Shown: positions 36,596-49,231, counted from the first letter of the stretch. The stretch: DNA of 64,000 nt from Rhododendron vialii (GCF_030253575.1 NC_080567.1:34997501-35061500); one strand, 5' to 3'. Notes: generated by a model from the letters alone, not told the origin. Numbers and translations: made by a program.

Positions 36596-36919
36596 GAGCA
36601 TCTCCAAGCAGAGAGGTCAAAAGTGAAGATGTCAAATTATATTGAAGGCTTATGTGGCAATTTGACATCAAGCTCCCTCTCTCCAACCCTTATGTCAAAT
36701 TACTTTGAAAGCTTATAATCAAATTTTGAAAATTGGCAGTCTAGAAGGTTGATGTCAAAGTTGACAACTTGAGACTTCCCTTCAAAGTCACGTTACATCC
36801 CTTCAAAGCCATGTCACTTTTGGCATGATAGAAGGCATTATGGTTGGATGGTGACTTAATGCCAAAACTAGCCGTTTGATTGTCCACCTCAGTTTTGACA
36901 TATGCCGTTGGAGGTGCTC
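36596..36919. mobile_element. Tourist-like MITE (PIF/Harbinger type)
   Basis: 324 bp flanked by TTA on both sides (36593-36595 and 36920-36922). Termini are GAGCATCTCCAAGC and, inverted, GAGCACCTCCAACG. TTA duplication plus this kind of terminus is typical of Tourist-like MITEs. Internal TGTCAAATT/ACTTTGAAGG motifs repeat. Confidence 0.85.
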
Positions 36920-37505
36920 TTAGAATGTCAATTTTAAAGAAAAGGACCTATGAGGATGGATGCCTTTTAAGTTAATTAGTACAGTACAAAATATGAATGC
37001 TGGCTACAACATTTTGGTAGACGATTTTGTTGCTTAAAGTTTGTTGAAAAGAATATCATGTGGTTCGGCTTTTTGTGCGAGTACATACCTATCTTTTCTT
37101 TTCGTGCCTAATTCGTATACCCAAAATAAGATTTACCTAATGAAATTATATGCTTAGTTGCACTCATAAAATGAATCTGTCATTGGTATGTATTAAAATT
37201 AATTAAGGGCAAATTTCATGGCCACCCTTGAGGTTTTCTATGACGACAGAGACCCCTTTCGCATATGAGAAATGTCGACAAATCTCTTGTGATATCTATT
37301 TGTGTTTCACCAATATCCGAAATCTACAATTGTTTGTCCGAACACGTGGCAGAATGAGCCAGAAATGACTTATATCTAAAGATTCACCTTTCTGATGATA
37401 AGAAAATAATTAAAAACTATGAAATTTTTGAATCAAAATGAATTGTCCACCCATAAGAAGAGTTGTTTTGATAATAAAAAAAAGAAAGATAAAATATACT
37501 AATAC

Positions 37506-38156
37506 TACGGGCTGCTCGCGGTCCGGTTCAGTTCGGATTTCTAGGAATTCGAGGACCGAACCACTAGTTGTTCCAATTCAATCCGTGACTCGCGGATTGG
37601 TTACGGTTTTATCTACGGATTTTAGCAAAAATAAAGCTCAAGCAAATATCTCACACTAAAATGAAAGAATGTTACACTCAGAATTAAATTTAATACCACC
37701 AGAAAGTATTTGTTACATAAACTATCAAATGGCTGCTTTAGAAATCAGATTCACAAGAATCTAAACACTGGTAGATTGTATTATTATAGTACATAACATA
37801 AAACCAAACAAAAAAAAAAAAACATCAATGGGGGATAACTATAACACCAAAGAGGTGGAATTGTATCTTCCATCCAAATGCAATGCACAACAACTGGCAA
37901 TAGTTTAACATTAAAATAAAAAAATTGGTGGAAAAAGTTTTAACATTTCTAACTATTAATTATATAAAATAAATATCTCACGGTCCGGTTCAATTAATCT
38001 ACGGTTTCATAATGAAAATCCGTGGACCGAACCGCGAGTCACAGTTTTCTAATTTTTCAATCCATGTCCAGACCATTAATCCACAGACAAAATTCAAAAG
38101 GTACGGTTCGGTTCAGACCGGTTTCGCGGTTCACCCGATTTTTTTGAGCAGCCCTA
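37506..38156. mobile_element. hAT-like non-autonomous element
   Basis: 651 bp. The left end TACGGGCTGCTCGCGG faces a right end that reads, inverted, TAGGGCTGCTCAAAA. Flanks ACTAATAC and ACTAATAG give an 8-bp duplication with one mismatch. Both halves are rich in CGGTCCGGTTC-type motifs. There is no coding capacity. Confidence 0.8.
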
Positions 38157-39530
38157 ACTAATAGTAGTACTTTTTTTTACTTGTTGAAAGAACCATTTTG
38201 ATTGAAAATGACAAATTTATTAATTTTGATTCGAAAATTTGGGAATTATGAGATTTTTATTGTATACAGTATTTTTTACAACTAAAAACGATAAGTTTAT
38301 CAACATAAGCCGCTTTTGACTAGTCCCACGGTGTGCTGATCCAACATTTATTGTTTGGGTCGATGAGATGAACATTGAAACGACAAGGAATTTATGGTCA
38401 ATCCTCATACGTGAAGGGGGAATCTGACCTTAAAGAAAACCTTGGGGGTATCAGTGAATTTTTCCGTAAAATTGGTGGTTAATAACTTAATATTGGCCAT
38501 TGGTGCTATTACACACCCTAGGTATGCTCGGATACGCACGTGGTTAGTTCATGGCCTTTTCGTAAAGCCAAAGAAAAAGTAACCTCGGACCTGCAAACGC
38601 TGCAACCAAATTAAATTAACGTCAATTAAGGCAACCAAAGAGTTTGGCCCGGTGGTGGCCGTCAAGGCCTGAATCTCATAAATTTGCTTCCATACAAGAT
38701 TTCTGGTCTAAAGGCTCTTAGGTACTATCCATTTTTTGAGACCAGTTTATATAGAGTTTTGTTCTGCCTTTAAATGAACTCCCAGCAATAAATAGTTTGA
38801 TCGGCAGACGCTTAAATTAACCCGAACATCTGGTTATAAAAAAATAATGTCAATTTGTATCTGATTTTATTATCAATGTAAGTTGCGTTAGCATTGTTCG
38901 TCGAAAAAAAAAAAAAGGGGGCCATGGGCATGAGATTACACAAGTATCTTACGAGGATTGTTTGGTGAAGATATTTTAATTACGTTCACACTTTTCTCTC
39001 CTCCTCTCCATAGGATATGGGCATATGCCTTCCTTTGTTGTTTCTTCAACTGATGATCAACTCTCTCTCTCTCCCTCTCTCTCTCTCTTCCAAAAGAGAT
39101 AGGAGTACAGAAAATTAAGAATAGCATTAATACACGCGGCATCGAAATCCGGTGCCAAGTCAAATTGTGTGTTGGAGTGGTGAAAACCTCAACATCTACA
39201 GGCCTGGGTAGTACGTACATGTGTTTATTGACTCGGCGGAATAAAAGTCTTTCTAATCTAAAAGTTGAAGAATCTGATATCAAAAAAAAAAAAATCTAAG
39301 TTGAAGAAGAATACGTCAGTCAATACCTAAGCTTTACCAGTTAATTTTGACCATTACAGTAATAATACCACTATTACTATAAGTATCACGTGTGTCAATT
39401 AATTTCAGATACTAATTAACATGGAATTATGGTTAGTTTACTTATTGACCCTCCTTTAACTAATAAGTGGATCATAGAGTACGTCAAGTTGTACCAACCA
39501 ATACAGCTGATTATTCTTTGTAAATTTTAG

Positions 39531-39566
<36 letters not shown>

Positions 39567-40089
39567 AATATGCAATTCTGCTAACGTCTGATGAAAAATA
39601 TCACTAATCTAATTTCGCATCACGCCATTTCTCACTTGTATTGTAATATGTCGGTAAAACATTGTAGAGAGTGATTCTCACGATCTTCTTTTTCTATCCA
39701 TACCTTCTTTTTGTACGAAGATTTTCTCTTTTTTTCTGTATCTTTTTTTTGTACGAAGCGTTCGTGGAGGTGGCAAAAAAGAGGGCAATAAAAAAAAAAT
39801 TCGAAACAAAAATGTCCATCAAATCTTACTCATCTGCTTTTATTAATCAATCTACATTGTATCATATTGTCATCGTAACACCAATGTTTGTCCAAAAAGA
39901 CTGCAAAAATTAATAACAATATTGTTATGTAGATGTGACACTGTTTTATTGACAATTGGATGTGCCGCTCTATTATCCTGACTATTAAAAAATTCCTAAT
40001 GAGACAATTTAATTCATATTAAAATAGTGTTTACTGTACCACTTCTATAGTTTTTCTACTCTTCGATTTATTTTTCTGATTTTTAGTAA

Positions 40090-40260
40090 GAGAATAAATT
40101 CTTTACATCGCCGGTGTAAACATTTATTTTCTCCAAATCGATTGCATTGCGACACGTGTCAAAATAGTAGTCCCAATTAATAAAATATGACGATATAACG
40201 CAATACAATTGATTTGGAGGAAACAAATGTTTACACCGACGGTGTAAAGAATTTATTCTC
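40090..40260. mobile_element. MULE-like MITE with exact 9-bp target duplication
   Basis: 171 bp. Terminal inverted repeats of about 55 bp start GAGAATAAATTCTTTACA at both ends with few mismatches. TTTTAGTAA flanks both sides exactly (40081-40089 and 40261-40269). A 9-bp duplication and long inverted ends are the Mutator-like signature. It sits about 0.8 kb upstream of the zinc-finger start codon. Confidence 0.9.
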
Positions 40261-40549
40261 TTTTAGTAATTGTTTCTAGGTTTTTTTCCCGTAATGTAGG
40301 GTACTGTTCTAGGTCAGTTAGAGCGCATCTCGTCAGCTCCTCGTTTAGCTTCACACACTTAATGTAAAATTAAATGACTCCAAAAATTACGAACAAAGAT
40401 AATCGAACCTAAAAGTTAAAGGGAAAGAGATCCGAGACCAAACCCGAATAAGCTAGGTTGTAGTGATTGTTTTCTAGCTCTTTCACCCTTACCATTACTC
40501 CCACTCTTCTTGACCGACTTCACTCTCTCCCTCCACCAAGTCATCCCCT

Positions 40550-40559
40550 TGACGTGTTC

Positions 40560-40630
<71 letters not shown>

Positions 40631-40826
40631 AAAAATCTGACGTGTTCCCCTCTCTCTCTCTCTCTCTAAAAAAATCTAATCCACACCTATACACACAACA
40701 CAATTATCTCTCATCTCATCTACATACAAAGTTACAAACAACAACTACTAGTATTATGTACAAGTGTTTATATCCAATAACCTACACAACACCTCCACCG
40801 CCAGTCCCCACGCAACTTCCCAACCC

Positions 40827-40888
<62 letters not shown>

Positions 40889-41037
40889 TATATATATAAA
40901 ACCCCCCTACCTCACTACCCTCACTCCACACCCTCTCAACAAACAACCTAGCTAACCTCTCCTCTCCTCTCCTCTCCTCTCCTCTCTCTCTCAAAAATAT
41001 TCTCCCAATTTCTTTCACTCGCTCTCTCGCTCTAAAG
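40550..41037 (+). promoter_or_regulatory. Proximal promoter and CT-rich leader of the zinc-finger gene
   Basis: There are four CT tracts: 40563-40624, 40651-40667, 40829-40886 and about 40959-40991. A TATA box, TATATATATAAA, lies at 40889-40900, placing a likely transcription start near 40925-40935 and a leader of about 105 bp. The segment from GACGTGTTCCCC to CTAAAAATCT is itself duplicated (40550-40637 and 40638-40677). GA/CT arrays can bind plant BPC factors, which is inferred for this gene. Confidence 0.6.
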
Positions 41038-41778
41038 ATGGCTCTGGAAGCACTGAGTTCTCCAACCAGAAGAACCACGCCTTTCGACGACATGGACCCC
41101 AACTGCCTCGAGCCGTGGACCAAGAGGAAGCGCTCGAAACGTCCCCGTTCCGAATCCCCAGCTCCCACCGAAGAGGAGTACCTGGCCCTTTGCCTCATCA
41201 TGCTCGCTCGCGGCGGCGCCTCCGCCACCGCCACCGCCACAGCCGACAAAACTTCTTACAAGTGCAGCGTTTGTGACAAGGCCTTCCCGTCATACCAAGC
41301 CCTCGGCGGACACAAAGCCAGCCACCGTAAACTCGCCGCCGGGTCCACCTCCGACGACCACCCGTCAACCTCCACCACCACCACCACAACCACCGCCACC
41401 GCCACCACAACGCTACCGCCCAGCGGTCGGTCCCACGAGTGCTCTATATGTCACAAGTGTTTCCCCACCGGGCAAGCCCTGGGCGGCCACAAGCGCCGCC
41501 ACTACGAAGGCAGTATCGGGACGGGCAACAGTAACGGGATAGGCAACGGTAACGGGAGCAGCGGGGTGACGACGTCCGAAGGCGGCGGGTCGAGCCACAG
41601 CAACCGGGGGTTCGACCTGAACATGCCGGCCCCGCAGGAATTCGGCCTGGGCCTGGTCGTTGACTGCGGGCGGAAAAGTCAACTCGCGTGTGAACAAGAA
41701 GTGGAGAGCCCTCTGCCCTTCAAGAAACCGCGTCTCTCATTGCCGCCGTCGTCCGATTTGGGTTTTCAACAAGATTGA
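41038..41778 (+). CDS. ZAT10-like C2H2 zinc-finger repressor
   Basis: A single-exon gene of 246 aa, as usual for the C1-2i zinc-finger class. Order of features: basic B-box/nuclear signal KRKRSKRPR (about 29-37); L-box [16 protein letters not shown] (45-60); first finger [10 protein letters not shown] with QALGGH (74-97); a Thr-rich spacer; second finger [10 protein letters not shown] with QALGGH (133-155); Gly/Asn-rich linker; EAR/DLN repression motif FDLNMPAP (192-199). QALGGH is the plant-specific DNA-contact motif. Members such as ZAT10/STZ and AZF proteins repress transcription in cold, drought, salt and jasmonate responses through TOPLESS-type co-repressors; this role is inferred from the family. 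The codon use is much more GC-rich than the flanks. Start: the first ATG after the TATA box, followed by the conserved MALEAL. Confidence 0.95.
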   Translation: MALEALSSPTRRTTPFDDMDPNCLEPWTKRKRSKRPRSESPAPTEEEYLALCLIMLARGGASATATATADKTSYKCSVCDKAFPSYQALGGHKASHRKLAAGSTSDDHPSTSTTTTTTTATATTTLPPSGRSHECSICHKCFPTGQALGGHKRRHYEGSIGTGNSNGIGNGNGSSGVTTSEGGGSSHSNRGFDLNMPAPQEFGLGLVVDCGRKSQLACEQEVESPLPFKKPRLSLPPSSDLGFQQD

Positions 41779-42618
41779 TTAATTTAGGCTCGAATCAGTA
41801 GTTAAATTTCCTTTGGAATATTATTCTTAAGAATTTTTTTGTTGGTTTTGTTACTTTTTTTTCTTGCTAGTTTATTGATTATATTTACAGAGCACTATTC
41901 TCAGCTGTCAGCTCTGTCTCCTCTGTTATTGAATGTATATCATTAAATTTGTTCATTTTATTTGAATGTGAAATACAGAATTATTCCATATTTATTTGAA
42001 CTTAATTAGTTATTGTTGGAAATATTTTAATTGCTGGGAGTATCATATTCCGAGGCTAGATTCTAGGCTAAGTTTGAGAGAGTGGGACAGGGAGAGTAAT
42101 GGTGGTGTGAAGGAAGTGTGAACCCAATTGCAGTTCCATGTGGGGTGGGGTGGTGCCTAAAAATGCGCATGTTTTGATGGTTAAGCTTTAATGTTTAGGT
42201 ACTCCGAAAACTTACCCAAAAGTGTTCCAAAAAGAGTAACCAGGTTGAGATTCACTTTGATGCTTGAATTCCACAAATCAAAATGAATCTTAATCACTGG
42301 TTATTCTTTTCGGGGGACTCTCGAAGTAAGCTTTGGGATACCTAGCTAATTTGACGGAAATGGCGCTGTTTGTTAGTTCTAGTCTGGCAGATTTTACTTT
42401 GATTGGCATGATGATAGTCTGGCAATTTACGCCTTTCGCACTGTCAAGCAAGCTAGGTCCCCCCATTCCCTTGTAATATTGCACACACCGTGTGTTTCAA
42501 GTCGGTTGTAAAAGTGGTGAGGATCATGAAATATTTGCTTTAGAATCTTGTTTTTATAACTCAAGTGTCTGAGCGCATGACCTCGACTAATCTTGTGGGA
42601 TCAATCTCACCGTCTATT

Positions 42619-42829
42619 CACGGGGTTTCAATTAAAGTCATAGCAAATGTATCATGTCTGTATGGCCTAGCCTCGAATGAGTTGACGACAGTACTTGAGA
42701 TATTTCAAACTTAATGACCTTAGGAGCGAACAACGGGGTTTCACATAGCAAATCTCTGTATGAACTGACCTCAAATGAGTTGACAATGAGATATTTTGAA
42801 CTTAAAGATCTTAGAAGCAAACAAACCCT
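42619..42829. repeat. Degenerate tandem repeat, two units of about 100 bp
   Basis: CGGGGTTTCA...ATAGCAAAT begins the first unit (42619) and the second (42732). Both continue with CTGTATG, CCTC(G/A)AATGAGTTGAC, GAGATATTT and CTTAGGAGC/CTTAGAAGC-like segments. Confidence 0.75.
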
Positions 42830-45360
42830 TTGGATTTTGCTTTAGAATCTTGTGATTGCAGCTGAAAACCATGGGGTTGCATAGAATTTTGAATTAAAGT
42901 AAATAATTTTCACACTCCCATTAGATGAATGTATTCGTTTTTATCCTCTCTAGCTCTTAGTAGATGAAGCAACATAAAAGTCTCTCAAAATAAAAAGTGC
43001 ATTCTGTAAATACAGATTGTATGCCCTCCCTATTTTAACGAGTGCACGCTTTATTTGAAGGCTTCTTGTGCAATTTAGTCTGCTAAAAAAGAAACAAAAA
43101 ATGAACGCTTCAAATAGGAGAGTGTAAAAATTACGTCTCTATCTCTCTTTTTAAAAAATAGAGTTCATAAAATTTCGATTCGTGTTTGGCTTGTTCTAGA
43201 TGGCTTCTTGCCATGTAAGCAAATCAAAATTGAAATATATAGGTTCTTGGAAGTTTCTTGAGTTGAAACTGATGCAGAATAACTCATTACTCAAATTGAT
43301 TAATACACGCTTTTAGTAAGATTTATGTTTGGTTCATTCATGATAATAAGCTTATTATACAAGCAATTAATCGCACTTGGCTCGTTCAAGATAAGCTTCT
43401 AATACAAGCAAATTGAGCTTGAATATCATTTTAAAAAGTTCGTTCAGTTGACTTAAAACTCTGGTAGAAAACTCGGTATAATTAAATCATACATGTATAA
43501 GAAAACAACTTAATATATTTTATAATTTTCTTAGAGCTCGTTTAAGATCGTCACGACTGGCAAATCCTATAAATGGTCAAAAGGACTTTATTTCTTATTT
43601 TAAACATGCAAAACGAATTCCCAAAAATATTGAAATTATGAGAGGTAAAGAGTCTTTTATTTTTTGCTAAGACTGTATACATCAGCATGGGTTAGTGAAA
43701 AAGTTAGTAGGTTAGTCCACAAAGATTTTAGAGACTATTTATTGTCCTGAAACTCTAAACACACACGACGAGACTTGAACCCTGACTTCTCAAAAGGAAA
43801 GACGAGGACGAGGAGATGTCAAGTAGGGTAAAGCCCATTGACTGAGGTAGAGAGTGTAACAGTGGAAAAGTCACTTGGGGGTGTATTCAAGGTTGATTTA
43901 TCCTTCCGGGGTTCATGTTACGATTCCTGTATCTTTAGGTTTTTTTTTTTAATTAAAAAAAAAGGGGGGGACGAATTTTGTAGTAACTAATCGGCAAAAT
44001 ATTTGAGAAGTGATTTTCGTATTTTTAAATTGTTAACCGTACCCTTAAGAGAATGCGAAAATCAATACCAAATTCGTTAACTTTTGAAGAGTGCAGTTAA
44101 TAATTTGGTGAGTGTAAAAATCACTCCTCAAAATATTCTCTATTAATAATCAAATAATGAGGGAATGGGCGATCTGTCATTCACACGCAAACAGGAGGTT
44201 GCCAGGTAAGAATGACAAAACTTACTTAGCCGGCCAGTTCACAGTTCACACCACTCCACTTGGATAATTAAAAATTAACAAAATATTTTAATTTCGTCTT
44301 CTGGACAGGACCTTCAGCAATCTGGGGTGATGTAGTACACTCTTATGTAGTACACTCCTATGTAGTGCGCATGTAAGGCGTTTTAGACTGCCACTTAACC
44401 ATACATAATCTTGGTGCACGGTCTTGGGGTTCACAGGCTCATGGGAATTTACTGTAATCTATCGGAAATAGAACAGTTATCCGTGTTTAAAAAATGGAGT
44501 ACTACTTTCTGTCCCATTTTGTTTGATCAAATTTTCTTTTTGAGCCGTCCCAAGTTGTTTGCAATTTCCAAAATTAGCAACTACCAAAAGGCCAATTTTC
44601 CAATCGTACCCTCTCTTTTTTGGGTAAATTAATTGTATCCATTTAGTTTTGAGGTGAAAATTGGGTATTTGTGAAAATTTAACCGATTTTCAACCCAAAA
44701 ACTTTAATAAAATGGGAAATATTCTCGTAATGAGCAAACAAATTGGGACGAAAGGGAGTACTACTTTTAATCATAATTTCATGCACGCTAGCTTTTAAAT
44801 AAAATTAACTTTTTGGCTATATTATCTTATCAAATAATTAAACTGAAATAATGAGTGTAAGTTTTTCCCTTTTGGTAATGCAGTGTGTCTAGCTTGCGCA
44901 GGCTTGCTCTTACATCCGATTAACCCATACAGCCTTTACTACATCTCTTCCACATGTTAATGCGTGGGACAGAAAGTAGATGGGCCAGTTGCCCAATACA
45001 ACAGAGACCCCATGAATCACTGGCAAGTGGAATTGAACTTGAGAGAAAGTGTTAAGTTAGACAGATAGAAAACCAGTAAAGAAACCAAAACATTTTTGGC
45101 TTATAAAGAAGGGAAACACAAATTGAACTTGGGAGTTTAATTTCAACAGGCCAACTATATATCTATTCCGTTCAAAATTAGATGCTTATTGTAAAAGTCA
45201 ATAATTTTGTTTAAAATTTAAAAATATATAATTTCGAGACTGGTAGGGGGAGGACGTAATGTTCCATTTTGGTAGGCTTTCCGATAAGATTTATTACTCT
45301 ACTTACTTAAAAAGTAACGTAATACGGGAGGTCATGCATTAAGATGTAATCAGTGCCGTC

Positions 45361-45757
45361 TAGGGGTGATACCGGTCCGGTTTCGACCGGTTTGGGTGTA
45401 TTTTTCGGTCGAAACCGGTTATCTGGTTTGAGATTTTTAGAAATCGGAACCGGTTGAAATAAACCGATCCGGTTTCGACCGGCTCAACCGGTTTCGGTCC
45501 GGTTTATCCGGTTTTCATTTATGGGCCATATTTTGGGCCCAACACATCAAAAAATTTACAATTCAACCCATAAAAATATCAACCAAAAATCTATAATTCA
45601 ACCCTTTTTTTTGGGCCCAACCAAAAAGGATCAATTTTGAGTCCAATACATAAAAAAAAAACCCATAAAAACAATTTTTATATAATAAATATATTTATTA
45701 GACCAATATACACCACAAAATATCAACCAAAAACCCATAATTCAACCCCTCCTCTAT

Positions 45758-45798
<41 letters not shown>

Positions 45799-45927
45799 AC
45801 CGGTCCGGTTTCAACCGGTTTTTAGAACTCATAAACCGGATCGAAATTATTCAACCAGTTTAAAAAATTCGGTCTGGTCCGGTTTTTCCGATTTCGATCG
45901 ATTTTCCGATTTCGAGTAACAGCCCTA
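45361..45927. mobile_element. hAT-like non-autonomous element rich in CCGGTT
   Basis: 567 bp. It starts TAGGGGTGATACCGG and ends AACAGCCCTA. Flanks GTGCCGTC (45353-45360) and GTGCCATC (45928-45935) form an 8-bp duplication with one mismatch. Both ends carry clusters of AACCGGTT/CCGGTTTC motifs in opposite orientations. An (AT)n tract at about 45763-45791 lies inside. There is no coding capacity. Confidence 0.85.
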
Positions 45928-45974
45928 GTGCCATCACCCCGGCCACTACTTTGTGTTGTGAGGAGTGCTACTGT

Positions 45975-46115
45975 GCTTAGGACAAAGAAAATTAGCAAAG
46001 AAAATACTTTTAAAGTGTACATGAACGGCTCAAATTTACTGTGCAGTGTGTCTGAGCCGTTTATGTGCACTTTAAGGGTATTTTTTTTACCCATTTTTTT
46101 TGCACCTAGTATTTC
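45975..46115. mobile_element. Fold-back element
   Basis: The left arm ATACTTTTAAAGTGTACATG with AACGGCTCA pairs with the right arm TGAGCCGTT and CACTTTAAGGGTAT. Imperfect pairing extends outward through A-rich and T-rich stretches. It lies directly beside the hAT-like element. Confidence 0.65.
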
Positions 46116-46194
46116 TGTGTGTGTTCTGATTTCAATCAAGTGAATTAATGGGGTGGCATTTTGGCCCGCGCAACCCAAGTTTCCACATGTCTTC

Positions 46195-46226
<32 letters not shown>

Positions 46227-48012
46227 TTGTATGTGTGGACAAAAAACAAGAAACCAACTGGAAAGTACTCCTCGGCTCCTCGCATTTCCTAGTCAACTTG
46301 ATGGGCCAGTTGCCCAATACCACAGAGGCCCAATCTACAGAGTTGGAAATTGGATCGGTATTTAAAAAAACCCTCTTGTACTTCTCCTTCTTCTAGATCT
46401 AAAGGGGCCCGTTAACTATTGCCAAGTCCACTCCACGGCCCTATAACATTCTCTATGTTCGGAACTCCTTTTTTTACCAAAAACAAGGGCTAAAGTTTTG
46501 CACTTTTTAAGACCAAAAGAATAGTATATAAATGCATACCTAGAAATTCCCCGTTGAGCCTAAAGTCTTTTTTTTTTTTTTTGAGAAATATATATATATA
46601 GCTTTGTCTTGTCGTTCAACCGTATCCCGGATCTCCTTTGGCATTTCAATTTCGATATCGATCAATTTTCATTTTGAGCTTGCGCGGCTCATTTTTTGGG
46701 TTCGATGTCGAAAATTGTACTTAATGGAAGGGCTAAAATTTCTTATAGAGTTGACTGCAGCATACATAATTTTTGTCAAGGAAAAGGGCATGATATCCCA
46801 TATTTTGATTTCTTCTTTACTGTGGACACAGTTTTCCCAATGATATTCCCAGACGCATGGTTACTGTCATCATCACCACACATAACATCCAACAGTGTTC
46901 CAGAGTTCTAGAGAGAGAGAGATGCATGCAAGTATCAAGATTCCATTCATCATTCCTGGTAGCTGAATGTATTAATTTACCCACTAGAGAAAAGCAGAAA
47001 TAAAGCCGAACTCCAAGGCTTTGTGTTGCAAAACTGGACTGAAGATTGTGTGAAGAGCCATTGGCCTTTTGCCATTGGGAAAAAAAGAAAAGAAAAGAAA
47101 GGATCATTGGCTTTTTTCTCTTGGGGGAAAAAAGAAGGCCAATGTTAGGTATCCGGAATATTCTTCCCTCAAGATAAATACAATGCGTAGGAGTCTAGAC
47201 TAGAAACCAATAAAATGGAGCGTCAACCAAGAAAATGAAGCCTCATTCGTGTTTGGTTCGTTAAAAGCTCATTTAACATACGCGTATTACGAAATAATTT
47301 TGAATAAATTGAACGTCTCATGATTTACTTGATTGAAACTAATTCATCATACATTTACATTTAAGGAAACTAAAATCCAAGTCATCTTGAATAATAAATA
47401 GCTCATTTCCACAAGGTTTGGGTTCGGGAGGTTGAGATTTGTGGCATGCAAACCACTCTCCCTCGTGTGACTAGACCGTGAACCACTAACCCTTGATGAG
47501 GCGGCAGAAATTACCAATGGGTAATTAGTTACTCATGGAATTTGACTCAAGTACTCTAAGTCTCTAAGTTTTTGGGACAAGCTTTAACACTACGTGTGAT
47601 CCCTTACCTACACGTGGAAAGATAAACCAATGATCAATAACATAAGGATCACAATTAACAACATTGATTCAAAATCCTCCATGGGGGAGCCTGTTCTTCA
47701 ATTTTCCTCCGAAAGGGCTCTCTCTCCTTGTATTTATCCAAGCAGTAAACAAAAATCGAACCAAATTTACCAAAACACAAAGCATTTGTCAAAAAGGTGC
47801 CGACAAAACTACACCAGAAACGTACGAAAGTCTAATTCTGATACCATATCACAACATCTAACTCAAAACTAGCTAATTGGTTACAAGTAGAGTGACCGCC
47901 TATACTTACATACTACTTTTGAAGGTTATAATAACCAAAGTGGCTTTAGATGGACCAATTACTCTAAAAATTGGCACATGCCACATGAAACAATAAATCT
48001 ACATATACTCCT

Positions 48013-48098
48013 ACCGACCACTCTTCTCTCACATATGTGTGGAGCCGATTCCACAATTAACTGCAGGCCAACACATATGTAAGAGAAGAGTGGTCGGT
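48013..48098. repeat. Short inverted repeat, 28-bp arms
   Basis: ACCGACCACTCTTCTCTC with ACATATGTGT (48013-48040) is mirrored at 48071-48098 with one mismatch. Weaker pairing continues about 15 bp outwards. This is likely a tiny fold-back element. Confidence 0.8.
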
Positions 48099-49231
48099 TA
48101 AAGTGTACGTAATATTGTTATGAAACAATGTCATTAAGTACTGCGTGTCAACATTGAAGACCAATGGTTGTTATGATTGGGGGTTATCGTTCTTGGCCGA
48201 GACTTAATTGGATAATTAGGCAGTTGATAATTATTGCGTAAAGGCAATAAACTAAGAATATGGGGAATCGTCGGCCATGTGCATGGGGGGGTTAGTCATA
48301 TTCTAAACATTTTGAGTAACATGATCAAGAGTGTTTTGTTTTCTGAGTTTAATTAGTGCACCAATGAGTTGTAAATTTGGTTTGCTATTTTTTAATTACT
48401 AATTAGGCCAAAAGCAAGACCAGAAAAGGTATCAATTGCTAGCAAAGTTTTTTCAACCTGTAGACTAGACTATTATATATATCTAGATTGTACTTTAGCC
48501 TCATTAATTAGAATCAAATCTTTCTAGAACTAGTCCATCGTCCTCTCTAATTTGGTCAATTAAGCATGTGGTATGTTGATACGAGTCTGATTTTGTCCGC
48601 CTACATGAAGATACGTAAATGACCATTACAAACAAATTGAGGGATATAGTTACAAATCCAATAATCTCAGGAAGGCGATGAAAGTGTATGTTTTATTGGT
48701 CAAAAAGAATTTCATTGATAAATCTTTTCAAATTCAATTACGGCATATTAAGAGAAATGTGAGGCGCTCAATCTTGGTATGAATGACGTGGAACAACCAT
48801 ATGCATTGAGGTTGATATCTCTATTAATTTCTTGCCAAAATAAAGTGAGGATCCAAATCTAATAATCTAAGTGGGCAAATCTATTTATCTACCAAATATC
48901 TGTTTATATACCAACTAGCAATCCCACATGTGGGGGACCATTTTTCCACAACTAATAGCAAGCATATGTATGACTATGAGCAAGTGTACGTAGTCAACTG
49001 TTTCAAGATTCTAATGGTTCAAACAAGGGCATGAATTCTCATTGATTGTATGTGAGTGAAAGAGAAAGAAGAGAAAAGACATATAGTGATCACTATCTGA
49101 TACACATTCGGATACAGAGTTTTATAGTGTTCGATCTGTCTTCACTGTAAAACCCTTTATTTGATGAGACGGTTGTATTTGAATGCGTGTTCGTTCTTTT
49201 TTTACATGGTGAACTGCTAAAGAAAGGAGAC

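Larger units (their letters stand above)
32600..40540. other. Gene-poor interval with transposon remnants
   Basis: About 8 kb between BUB3 and the zinc-finger gene. I see no real gene. It holds hairpin elements (34333-34498, 35376-35542), an orphan G-box/CT promoter-like block (34980-35370), a Tourist-like MITE (36596-36919), a hAT-like element (37506-38156), a MULE-like MITE (40090-40260), and small tracts: (GA)n at 33946-33973, CT-rich 39060-39090, (AT)n 39533-39562. Confidence 0.6.

Noticed and set aside
40782..41249. 155-residue minus-strand open frame
   Set aside because: Antisense shadow of the zinc-finger gene start and its CT repeat (poly Glu-Arg).
41413..41697. Open frames antisense or shifted within the zinc-finger gene
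   Set aside because: By-products of GC-rich coding sequence; only the 246-residue frame has the family motifs.
44979..46330. 30-bp segment GGGCCAGTTGCCCAATAC repeated either side of the hAT-like element
   Set aside because: Flanking similarity stops at once on both sides, so it is not a long duplication or an LTR pair; kept only as a note.
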